The notes below the pieces were generated by a model. The model was not told the origin of the DNA, made no database searches, and saw only the letters and a program-made list of their open reading frames with translations. From IMG/VR virus record IMGVR_UViG_3300048033_000542, positions 1-25,050 of that record: 25,050 nt of DNA; one strand, given 5' to 3'. This document shows, piece by piece, positions 16,310-21,494 of the stretch. Origin of the DNA: a virus. Each line of letters starts with the position of its first letter. Within the stretch, counting starts at the first letter, position 1. Both the position numbers and the translations under genes were made by a program.

Positions 16310-16338
16310 TTGACTTTTAATAAATACTATGTTACAAT
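16310..16338 (+). promoter_or_regulatory. Promoter P2 (sigma70-like, extended -10)
   Basis: TTGACT (16310-16315), 17-base spacer and TACAAT (16333-16338) preceded by TGT. The predicted +1 near 16345 is the first base of a 7-bp hairpin (16345-16351/16359-16365, loop GAGTAAT). It drives the 16393 gene. Confidence 0.85.
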
Positions 16339-16344
16339 GGTACA

Positions 16345-16365
16345 GTAAGTTGAGTAATAACTTAC
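16345..16365 (+). promoter_or_regulatory. 5'-terminal leader hairpin of the P2 transcript
   Basis: GTAAGTT and AACTTAC pair perfectly around a 7-base loop. The stem begins at the predicted transcription start and ends 10 bases before ACTAATAGGAGAA, the leader/ribosome-binding segment of the 16393 gene. A structured 5' end of this kind can protect mRNA from 5'-dependent decay. Confidence 0.6.
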
Positions 16366-16392
16366 AAACTTTAAAACTAATAGGAGAATACA

Positions 16393-16587
16393 ATGAAATT
16401 ATCAACAGAAGAAATAGTAGCAGAATTAGACGAAATCATCTATGTAGATGGTGGTTTAGAAAACAGAATTACTCAAATTTTAGAAATGAACCCGGAACTT
16501 TCATCTTTTGATGACGTAGTAGCAGAATTAGAATATGAACTCGATGATAAAGATGTTTCTTTATTAGAAGATGCGAGTGTTCTTTAA
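16393..16587 (+). CDS. Small, highly acidic protein (possible DNA mimic or inhibitor)
   Basis: This 64-residue protein has about 19 Asp/Glu and only three Lys/Arg residues. It is predicted mostly helical (STEEIVAELDEIIYVD, then ENRITQILEMNPEL, then DDVVAELEYELDDKDVSLLE). TAGGAGAA precedes the ATG, and it has its own promoter (P2). Early, promoter-proximal, very acidic small phage proteins include DNA mimics that block restriction enzymes or other host DNA-binding proteins. That is analogy only, with no sequence match claimed. An overlapping frame starting at 16329 is rejected because its ATG lies inside P2. Confidence 0.8.
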   Translation: MKLSTEEIVAELDEIIYVDGGLENRITQILEMNPELSSFDDVVAELEYELDDKDVSLLEDASVL

Positions 16588-16625
16588 AAAACAGTCAAAA
16601 TAAGTCGTTTTATGCTCTTTTTCGC

Positions 16626-16654
16626 TTGACTTACTAAATAAAAGAGCGTACAAT
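16626..16654 (+). promoter_or_regulatory. Promoter P3 (sigma70 consensus-like)
   Basis: TTGACT (16626-16631), 17-base spacer and TACAAT (16649-16654). It shares the CGC before -35 with P1 and P5, but lacks the TG extension. It lies directly in front of ~680 bases without a credible gene, and is the best evidence that this region is transcribed as an RNA. Confidence 0.85.
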
Positions 16655-16657
16655 ACA

Positions 16658-16725
16658 ACTAATAACTAATAAAAAAACTAATACAAATCCCCCTCTTACA
16701 ACTAATACAATTCCCCTCACAGAAC
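16658..16725 (+). repeat. ACTAATA repeats and paired CCCCTC tracts at the 5' end of the P3 RNA
   Basis: ACTAATA occurs at 16658, 16665, 16677 and 16701. The last two head an imperfect ~24-base duplication that ends in a pyrimidine tract (ATCCCCCTC, then TTCCCCTC). The same ACTAATA immediately precedes GGAG in the leaders of the 16393 and 17642 genes. The segment is predicted single-stranded. Confidence 0.6.
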
Positions 16726-17275
16726 CCTTTCAAATAAGATTAAGGTTGACACGCCGACTGTTATTGTGTTACTGAATCCCATCTGATGTGTGTGGGTAGG
16801 TAAGATTGCTTATTATCTAATTCAAGTGACTACCCTGTTATGCAGGATGCCTTAAAAGAGCCCTGAACTGGGATTGCTTTTCGCTTGTCGTAATGGTTGT
16901 AATGTAGAGATACGTGAATAAAGTGAGTTGGAAAAACACGCTCGTAAGAGTAACCAACAAAAGCGTCACAATTACTGCTTAATCGGTAGTGATGCTTTGC
17001 GTTAAACAGACACGCTTGTAAAAGGAGACAGCAAAACCTGCCTTTCTCGAAAGAGTTAAGTTGATTAAGTAATGGACGAATGCTTCAAGTATTCTTTTAG
17101 TTACGCCATAATAGGCGTGACTATGGGCTCATCTTCAAGCAGTTAATAATTATTAAAATAATCATTTACTGGTTCTTTAAATATTTGTTTGTGGAAACAT
17201 AAAAATGATTTGGCTTTATTGAACGAGCAAAGCGAGTGAAATAAAACAAAGCGTTTTTGATGCCTTTGGCATCAC
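16661..17275 (+). ncRNA. Candidate large structured non-coding RNA (~600 nt)
   Basis: P3 reads into this gene-free region. Helices visible in order: 16775-16781/16869-16875 (AATCCCA/TGGGATT), enclosing 16794-16799/16830-16835 (GGGTAG/CTACCC); 16927-16931/16954-16958, enclosing a GTAA-capped CTC/GAG (16941-16950); 16960-16969/16989-16998 (10 bp, one wobble); 17021-17025/17041-17045 with an inner CAG/CTG; a GAAA-capped CTC/GAG (17046-17055); 17098-17107/17114-17123 (10 bp, one wobble, ATAATA loop); 17160-17167/17203-17210, enclosing TGTTT/AAACA (17186-17199); and a terminal TGATGCC/GGCATCA (17258-17274). The loop of the 16960 hairpin (ACTGCTT, 16974-16980) can pair with AAGCAGT (17137-17143), a possible pseudoknot. 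Size and GNRA loops recall GOLLD and ROOL RNAs; class not assigned. Confidence 0.7.
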
Positions 17276-17305
17276 ATATGAGTGTTTTATTATTTGAGTA
17301 AATAC

Positions 17306-17314
17306 TGTTATGAT
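17306..17314 (+). promoter_or_regulatory. Possible extended -10 promoter ahead of the 17339 gene
   Basis: TGTTATGAT matches the TGn-TAnnAT arrangement of P1, P2, P4 and P5, but the -35 position 17 bases upstream (TTTATT, 17286-17291) is poor. A start near 17321 would favour translation from the ATG at 17339 rather than the GTG at 17282. Confidence 0.4.
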
Positions 17315-17338
17315 TTAAGCATAATTGGGTTTACTGAG

Positions 17339-17536
17339 ATGTTACATTACAAATTTAAGAGAACAGAAGATGGTACATACGTACACATCATATTAGATGA
17401 TAACTTTCTTGCTCCGCATCCGACACCAAGACCACCAACAGAACAAGAGATACAAGTGATAATGAAAAGAGAACGAATAAAGAAAGTCAAAGCAATACTT
17501 AAGGAGTACAATGAAAGAAGAGAAACAAAAACCTAG
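17339..17536 (+). CDS. Small basic protein with a proline-rich middle, unknown
   Basis: I prefer the ATG at 17339 (65 residues) over the in-frame GTG at 17282, which overlaps the possible -10 element and lacks a ribosome binding site. The 17339 site is itself weak. The protein has a short beta-like N-terminus (LHYKFKRTEDGTYVHIILDD), a proline-rich segment (APHPTPRPPTEQE, about 24-36) and a Lys/Arg-rich C-terminal helix (VIMKRERIKKVKAILKEYNE). No family is recognised. It lies just before the radical SAM gene but is separated from it by promoter P4. A role as a substrate or partner of that enzyme is only a possibility. Confidence 0.6.
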   Translation: MLHYKFKRTEDGTYVHIILDDNFLAPHPTPRPPTEQEIQVIMKRERIKKVKAILKEYNERRETKT

Positions 17537-17574
17537 ACCATCACCATTACCACCTCTGTCACCATTCGAGTGAT

Positions 17575-17603
17575 TTGACTTTTAGTGCGTTTTATGTTAC
17601 ACT
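17575..17603 (+). promoter_or_regulatory. Promoter P4 (sigma70-like, extended -10)
   Basis: TTGACT (17575-17580), 17-base spacer and TACACT (17598-17603) preceded by TGT. Its short leader (about 30 bases) has no hairpin and contains ACTAATAGGAGAA. It drives the radical SAM gene. Confidence 0.8.
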
Positions 17604-17641
17604 AAATACTACAATAGACATAAACTAATAGGAGAAATACA

Positions 17642-18757
17642 TTGAACCACAACTTTATTACAAACAAACCTTTTCCACCTAGCAAAAAAATTAAACCATT
17701 GGGCGCAACTTCGCCGGTTGTATGGAGCATAGAACCTGCTTTCGGTTGTAATTTGAGATGCTCCCACTGTTGCGCCGACCTTATCGATAAGAAAGATAAT
17801 CATCTGATGAAAGAAGATGTATGGAGAGCGGCTTTTACAATTCTGAATGAAGTGTCTCCGTATGTTAGAGTTGATTTGTGTGGTTTCGTGGGCGAGCCAA
17901 CACTCAATGACGAACTAATGAAATTCATACCGATAGCACGTGAGTTAGCACCTCATTGTCAAATTCAAATTACATCTAATGGTACAAAACTTTTAACAGG
18001 CAAGTACAAGATGAAAGATTTGCTTGATGCTGGAGTGAGTATTCTGTATGTTGACCAATACGGCAAGCACGAAAGATTTGAAAAATTAGCAGAGGAATCT
18101 GGTTATCCTTGGTATCAGTATTATGATAAACCTGATAACGCACCGACTCCTTGGATGTATTATGGTCCAGAACAGAAGATGATTGTCTTAATGGATGAGC
18201 CAGCAACTTGGCCAGAGTCCAGAAAGAAGGCTGGTCTTTTAGGTAATTGGCTTGGTAATATGAATTGGGAACGAGGAGACGCACAAGAACAGTTCGGTAT
18301 GTTCCCGTTAGAGCATCCTCTTAAACGAAGATGTAATCAACCATTCTTGTATGTAACTGTTGCTTCTTGTGGAGAATATTTACTTTGTTGCCAAGACGGG
18401 CTTCAGACAACAGCAGGTAAATTTGGTAATGTACTAGATGGTGTTGAAGGATTTAAGAAGTTTTGGTATGGTGAAGAAATGCAAACTATTCGCCGTAGAT
18501 TGAGATACAAAAATCGGGCTGATACTGATTATGCTTGTGCTAAATGTAATATTACATTTTCCCGAAGTGACTTTAAACACTGGACTATTGAAGAAATTGA
18601 AAATCATTACGATGGTAAAGAATGGAAGCAACTAAAAGAAGACCCGACTGTAGAACGCTTTGATGCACAAGTATTTGATAAGTTATTCGATGCGAATGAA
18701 CTAAAAAAGAAACGAAACGTCAATAACGTCTTTAAATTACAAAATATTACAAAATAG
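17642..18757 (+). CDS. Radical SAM protein with C-terminal SPASM/twitch-like cysteine region
   Basis: The 371-residue protein starts with TTG, supported by AGGAGAA 6 bases upstream. The radical SAM cluster motif is CNLRCSHC (C36, C40, C43), with C44 adjacent. The SAM-binding GGEP-like motif is GFVGEP (81-86) and QIQITSNGTKLL (107-118) is a typical later strand. The C-terminal part has further cysteines at C231, C243, C249, C250, C299 and C302 (CNQP, ASCGEYLLCC, CAKC), the layout of SPASM/twitch domains that hold auxiliary iron-sulfur clusters. Such enzymes often modify peptides or proteins, some act on other substrates. It has its own promoter (P4). Substrate unknown; 371 residues is normal for this class and argues against a short QueE-type enzyme. 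Confidence 0.88.
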   Translation: MNHNFITNKPFPPSKKIKPLGATSPVVWSIEPAFGCNLRCSHCCADLIDKKDNHLMKEDVWRAAFTILNEVSPYVRVDLCGFVGEPTLNDELMKFIPIARELAPHCQIQITSNGTKLLTGKYKMKDLLDAGVSILYVDQYGKHERFEKLAEESGYPWYQYYDKPDNAPTPWMYYGPEQKMIVLMDEPATWPESRKKAGLLGNWLGNMNWERGDAQEQFGMFPLEHPLKRRCNQPFLYVTVASCGEYLLCCQDGLQTTAGKFGNVLDGVEGFKKFWYGEEMQTIRRRLRYKNRADTDYACAKCNITFSRSDFKHWTIEEIENHYDGKEWKQLKEDPTVERFDAQVFDKLFDANELKKKRNVNNVFKLQNITK

Positions 18758-18785
18758 TCGTTAATGAAAATAACTCTTGTTTCGC

Positions 18786-18814
18786 TTGACATTTAACATT
18801 AAATATGTTAATAT
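18786..18814 (+). promoter_or_regulatory. Promoter P5 (sigma70-like, extended -10)
   Basis: TTGACA (18786-18791), 17-base spacer and TAATAT (18809-18814) preceded by TGT. The predicted +1 (18821) is exactly the first base of an 11-bp hairpin. It drives the 18904 gene. Confidence 0.85.
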
Positions 18815-18820
18815 GATTAA

Positions 18821-18878
18821 GACGGTAGAGATTTAATCTTATTTTAATTAGGTAATGTTATGTTCACTCTCTATCGTC
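18821..18878 (+). promoter_or_regulatory. 5'-terminal leader hairpin of the P5 transcript
   Basis: 18821-18831 pairs with 18868-18878 (11 bp, one G-U wobble at 18825/18874) around a 36-base AU-rich loop. The 3' arm reads into CGTCATTTTAA (18875-18885), an 11-mer also present in the 3' arm of the P1 RNA hairpin A (15854-15864). The ribosome binding site follows 13 bases later. Confidence 0.65.
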
Positions 18879-18903
18879 ATTTTAAATGAAACCAGGAGCC
18901 AGT

Positions 18904-19434
18904 ATGAGCAAAGATAAAGACAACGATGATATTTTAGATATTAAACATTATCAAAAACTAGATAACGCACCAATTGAATTTGACCAAGATTTATTCGGTC
19001 CACAAGAAACAGTTGAGATTGGTGAATACGATTTAATCTGTTTAGAAAGAGAACAAGAAAATCTTAGAAGATTACAGATTTATCTCTTAACAGAGAAAAA
19101 GATGACTATGGAAGAAGTACACGACTTACAAGATATGAAAATAGAATATCTTTTATTAGACTTAATCAACTTTCAAAAGGTGGAAAACGAAGACTTAAAT
19201 GAAGAACTTGAAGCAGAAGAACGAGGTCGTGAAGAAATCGCTAAACGATGGCACGCAGATGTAACAGCCGTAGAATCAATTCACGTAGCGTTAAAAGAGT
19301 TCTTCAACAAAACTAATCCTAAAGACTTTAAGAAGTATGAAAGGCAAGAGAAAAAGAGAATAGACGCTTTGAAGCCTAAGCCTGGTACAACAGCAGATAT
19401 TTTACAAATGATTAGAGAGCGAAAATTTGACTAA
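18904..19434 (+). CDS. Acidic helical protein, unknown function
   Basis: I place the start at 18904 (176 residues), which has CAGGAGC 6 bases upstream. The in-frame ATG at 18886 directly abuts the leader hairpin and has no site. The protein is Glu/Asp/Lys-rich and probably mostly helical: LICLEREQENLRRLQIYLL, then MTMEEVHDLQDMKIEYLLLD, then EELEAEERGREEIAKRWHAD, ending in basic FKKYERQEKKRIDALKPKP. A coiled-coil or helical bundle is likely. No family is recognised. Having its own promoter suggests an early or regulatory role. Confidence 0.72.
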   Translation: MSKDKDNDDILDIKHYQKLDNAPIEFDQDLFGPQETVEIGEYDLICLEREQENLRRLQIYLLTEKKMTMEEVHDLQDMKIEYLLLDLINFQKVENEDLNEELEAEERGREEIAKRWHADVTAVESIHVALKEFFNKTNPKDFKKYERQEKKRIDALKPKPGTTADILQMIRERKFD

Positions 19435-19481
19435 AACCACCCGTTTTAGAAGTGTTTTTGATGAATATGATAAATAAAATA

Positions 19482-19514
19482 GTAAGCAGATAATAGTTAT
19501 TGTTGTCTGTTTAC
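19482..19514 (+). promoter_or_regulatory. Wobble-rich 15-bp leader hairpin before the 19534 gene
   Basis: 19482-19496 pairs with 19500-19514 through 15 consecutive pairs, four of them G-U, closed by a TTA loop. Many wobble pairs favour RNA folding over DNA symmetry. The AAAAAGGAG site follows within 10 bases. A TATGAT at 19466-19471 could be a -10 but has no good -35, so the promoter is uncertain. Confidence 0.55.
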
Positions 19515-19533
19515 GACAAAAAAGGAGTATGTA

Positions 19534-19710
19534 ATGATAGATTATGAGAAGATTAAAGAAAGAGAAGAAGCACGTCACAGAGAAGAGTATTACAGTGATA
19601 GAAATAAACTAATAAGACACAATAAGATGTTAGAACACGACAAAAAAACCGCAGAGAAGACAGGAAATGTTAAAATTATGTGGTCAAGTTGTAACAACGA
19701 TTGGTCTTAA
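19534..19710 (+). CDS. Small charged protein, unknown (58 residues)
   Basis: ATG at 19534 follows AAAAAGGAG with good spacing. The protein is mostly one charged helix (IDYEKIKEREEARHREEYYS, then RNKLIRHNKMLEHDKKTAEK) with a small distinct end (KIMWSSCNNDWS). It may form a coiled coil or pair with a neighbour. No family is recognised. The clean start signal, dedicated leader hairpin and tight distance to the next gene support a real gene. Confidence 0.65.
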   Translation: MIDYEKIKEREEARHREEYYSDRNKLIRHNKMLEHDKKTAEKTGNVKIMWSSCNNDWS

Positions 19711-19730
19711 CAAATAGGAGAATACAACAT

Positions 19731-20246
19731 ATGTTAAATAATTTATTTGAAGAAGAGTACATAGAAACAATTTCAACAAAACCTGTAACTGGTGTAGAGT
19801 TAAGTGAGATAAGAAATCTAACACAAGCACACAAAGAATATCTATTGAGTGTCGTGTACAGAGATTGTCCAGGGCCAGATGAGATGACTAAAAGAATAAA
19901 CTTACAAAATAAGATAGACCAGATTGATGAAAAAAATCGTAAAGGTGAATACGAAGAGTGGATGAAAGAGGGCTTTAAGTATCAACAGAAAGACTGGTGG
20001 CTCGCTCAAGCAATAAGATGGGATAATATCGTTCTGAACAGAATAGCAAAGGGCACATTCACAGCAGGTTGTCTTAAGAAATTACAAGCGAATAGCACAC
20101 ACATAACTTTAACAAAGACTGAAAAAGTTAAAAAAGACAAGATAAACCCAATCAAACAAGACTGGATTAAACTATTAGAAGACAACAACTTTAACTCAGA
20201 ACTGTTTAATACAGCATCAATAGAAGGCATCATTTATGATATCTAA
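19731..20246 (+). CDS. Hypothetical protein, helical with a basic C-terminal part
   Basis: The start at 19731 (171 residues) has TAGGAGAA 9 bases upstream. An in-frame TTG at 19701 overlaps the previous gene and has no site. The N-terminus includes VELSEIRNLTQAHKEYLLSV and a segment YRDCPGPDEMTKRINLQNKI. The middle is rich in Trp/Lys (EEWMKEGFKYQQKDWWLAQA), and the C-terminus has KTEKVKKDKINPIKQDWIKL. No characterised family or catalytic motif is recognised. The Trp-rich helix could mediate protein interaction. Confidence 0.68.
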   Translation: MLNNLFEEEYIETISTKPVTGVELSEIRNLTQAHKEYLLSVVYRDCPGPDEMTKRINLQNKIDQIDEKNRKGEYEEWMKEGFKYQQKDWWLAQAIRWDNIVLNRIAKGTFTAGCLKKLQANSTHITLTKTEKVKKDKINPIKQDWIKLLEDNNFNSELFNTASIEGIIYDI

Positions 20247-20260
20247 AGAATGTTACAAAA

Positions 20261-20405
20261 AGTCCTACGAGTGTAGGCATCCTACGAGTGTAGGAACCCT
20301 CTCACTGAATGAAGAGTCGATTGTATTAGTTAACGGTTAACGAGAGCATTTAGTGAGATTTAGTCCCGTCAGGTTTTTTGCTGCCAAGTTATCCCTGACG
20401 GGATT
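20261..20405 (+). ncRNA. Four-hairpin structured element before the 20430 gene
   Basis: After the two small palindromic hairpins, 20300-20311 pairs with 20347-20358 (12 bp, one wobble). Its loop carries an inner GTTAA-CGG-TTAAC hairpin. Then 20362-20373 pairs with 20394-20405 (12 bp, one G-U, GC-rich CCCGTCAGG core) around a 20-base loop starting TTTTTT. No U-tract follows the last stem, so it is not a standard terminator. The ribosome binding site AAAAGGAGATAG is 13 bases later, making a cis-regulatory leader or a processed small RNA the main options. Confidence 0.65.
20264..20294 (+). repeat. Tandem palindrome CCTACGAGTGTAGG, two copies
   Basis: The 14-base palindrome-like unit occurs at 20264-20277 and 20281-20294, a 17-base period, each with CCTAC/GTAGG arms around GAGT. 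It could be a pair of operator half-sites for a dimer pair or two small RNA hairpins. It lies 18 bases after the 20246 stop. Confidence 0.8.
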
Positions 20406-20429
20406 ATCTTATTAAAAAAAGGAGATAGT

Positions 20430-20720
20430 ATGAAAGTACAGATACACAAAGATAAACATTCACCAACAATCGTTGTGAAGTTAACGTCACAGCCAAATCA
20501 ACGCAAAGACTTCTTCACATTCGATGTTGCTTCTAAAGATATTTTAGATTCATTGTACTGTGTTGTCAACCAACATAATCTGAACACAGAGACAATTGAT
20601 GAGGCACACGGAATACACGAAAGAGCAGGTGCAGTAACAAGAAAAGTCGTCATTAAAGATGTAACAGATGCTTTTGAGACAGACTTACAACACTGGGTAT
20701 TTACAGGAGATATCAGATGA
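20430..20720 (+). CDS. Small protein, unknown function
   Basis: This 96-residue protein has AAAAAAAGGAGATAG before the ATG. It looks like a compact alpha/beta protein with strands KVQIHKDKHSPTIVVKLTSQ and DFFTFDVASKDILDSLYCVV, then VTRKVVIKDVTDAFETDLQ and WVFTGDIR. No family is recognised. Its stop overlaps the HNH-like gene start (ATGA), so the two are probably co-translated. Confidence 0.7.
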   Translation: MKVQIHKDKHSPTIVVKLTSQPNQRKDFFTFDVASKDILDSLYCVVNQHNLNTETIDEAHGIHERAGAVTRKVVIKDVTDAFETDLQHWVFTGDIR

Positions 20721-21169
20721 CCATACACAATTACGCTAAAACAATAGAAGAAAGATGCGAGAAAGACGAAGAAACAGGATGTTGGAATTGGACAAGAGCA
20801 AAACACGTTCAAGGATATGCATTTATGCGCCACGGTGGTACTATGAAAACTGTACAACGAATAATGGCTATTGAAATGAATCTATTTGACGATATCAACT
20901 TCTACACACGAATAACAACGTCTTGTGGTAATAAGTTGTGTGCTAATCCAGACCATATTATTTGTATGACTCATACTGAATGTAATAATAGAAGATATGA
21001 TAGATTGGGTACTGGTGGTTTATTAGAAGGTAAAGAACAAGCCTTATTGACAGAGTACAATCATATGAAAGCAAACGCTATTCCGAGAACGATAAACATT
21101 CTAGCAGAGAAGTATGACTGTCATACGTCATTACTGTACAGAGCGTTAAAGAAAGCAAGAGAGATGTAA
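20717..21169 (+). CDS. HNH-like zinc protein with C-terminal helix-turn-helix
   Basis: The 150-residue protein has the layout of phage HNH endonucleases: CWNWTRAKHVQGYAFMRHGG (about 22-41), VQRIMAIEMN, then SCGNKLCANPDHIICMTHTE (about 72-91) with paired cysteines and the NP-x-H core. The first catalytic His, usually just before the first of these cysteines, appears replaced (ITTSCGN), so cleavage may be weak or lost. The C-terminus (INILAEKYDCHTSLLYRALK) resembles a helix-turn-helix as in homing or regulatory proteins. It may be a free-standing homing endonuclease, a packaging-associated nuclease or a DNA-binding regulator. Confidence 0.72.
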   Translation: MTIHNYAKTIEERCEKDEETGCWNWTRAKHVQGYAFMRHGGTMKTVQRIMAIEMNLFDDINFYTRITTSCGNKLCANPDHIICMTHTECNNRRYDRLGTGGLLEGKEQALLTEYNHMKANAIPRTINILAEKYDCHTSLLYRALKKAREM

Positions 21170-21217
21170 ATGAAAACAAAGAGAGATGCAAGAATAAGAC
21201 CGATTAGAGACTTTTAA
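21170..21217 (+). CDS. Possible 15-residue basic micro-ORF
   Basis: ATG at 21170 directly follows the HNH-like stop and encodes MKTKRDARIRPIRDF before TAA. Such an abutting start could be reached by termination-reinitiation. Nothing else supports it. Confidence 0.2.
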   Translation: MKTKRDARIRPIRDF

Positions 21218-21219
21218 AA

Positions 21220-21333
21220 ACTTACACTTCTCTTTGATTTTCACCAAACATGGCTACATGTTTTGACAGCATACCGAAGCATGTAAGTCTATTTATTTTA
21301 AATCTAATGATATTACTGTTCATACTGAACAGA
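21220..21333 (+). ncRNA. Hairpin cluster in the 21170-21362 gap
   Basis: ACTTACA (21220-21226) pairs with TGTAAGT (21282-21288), enclosing AAACATG/CATGTTT around GCTA (21246-21263). A second perfect hairpin CTGTTCA/TGAACAG with a TAC loop follows (21317-21333). The gap is 193 bases and ends at the 21363 start. A TTGACA at 21263-21268 overlaps the first hairpin but has no -10 at normal spacing. Leader or terminator-antiterminator roles are both possible. Confidence 0.5.
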
Positions 21334-21362
21334 TAAATAAACATAACAGGAAGAAAACCACA

Positions 21363-21485
21363 ATGAATAAAGAAATAACAACACTATTAACAAGAATGTT
21401 GAACATGGTTAACGGCTTATTAGCAATTGCCTATGTTTCTTTCTTTGCTTGGGTAGGTGTACAACTATTCAACATACTATTTTAG
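21363..21485 (+). CDS. Single-pass 40-residue membrane peptide (holin-like candidate)
   Basis: ATG at 21363 is preceded by CAGGAAGAAAACCAC. The product has a short polar N-terminus (MNKEITTLLTRMLNMVNG) and a hydrophobic segment (LLAIAYVSFFAWVGVQLFNI, about 19-38) filling the rest. Its stop TAG overlaps the GGAG used by the next gene. A small hydrophobic protein next to the late fibre genes could be a holin or a membrane-targeting toxin-like peptide. Nothing in the sequence decides. It is too short to align meaningfully by eye. Confidence 0.65.
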   Translation: MNKEITTLLTRMLNMVNGLLAIAYVSFFAWVGVQLFNILF

Positions 21486-21494
21486 GAGCATCAA

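Noticed and set aside
16329-16511. 60-residue open frame overlapping the 16393 gene
   Set aside because: Its ATG lies within promoter P2 between -35 and -10, before the expected transcript start, and no ribosome binding site precedes it. The 16393 frame has both.
16658-17280. tRNA, tmRNA or group I intron as an explanation for the gene-free region
   Set aside because: I see no T-arm consensus, anticodon arm, CCA end or tmRNA-like terminal acceptor pairing. No interrupted coding exon flanks it as an intron would require.
17282-17338. GTG start at 17282 for the 84-residue version of the 17339 gene
   Set aside because: It has no ribosome binding site and its first codons overlap a probable extended -10. 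The added residues are aromatic and unlike the rest.
21263-21268. TTGACA as a sixth consensus promoter
   Set aside because: No acceptable -10 exists at 16-18 bases (the 17-base position reads AGTCTA), and the hexamer overlaps a hairpin arm.
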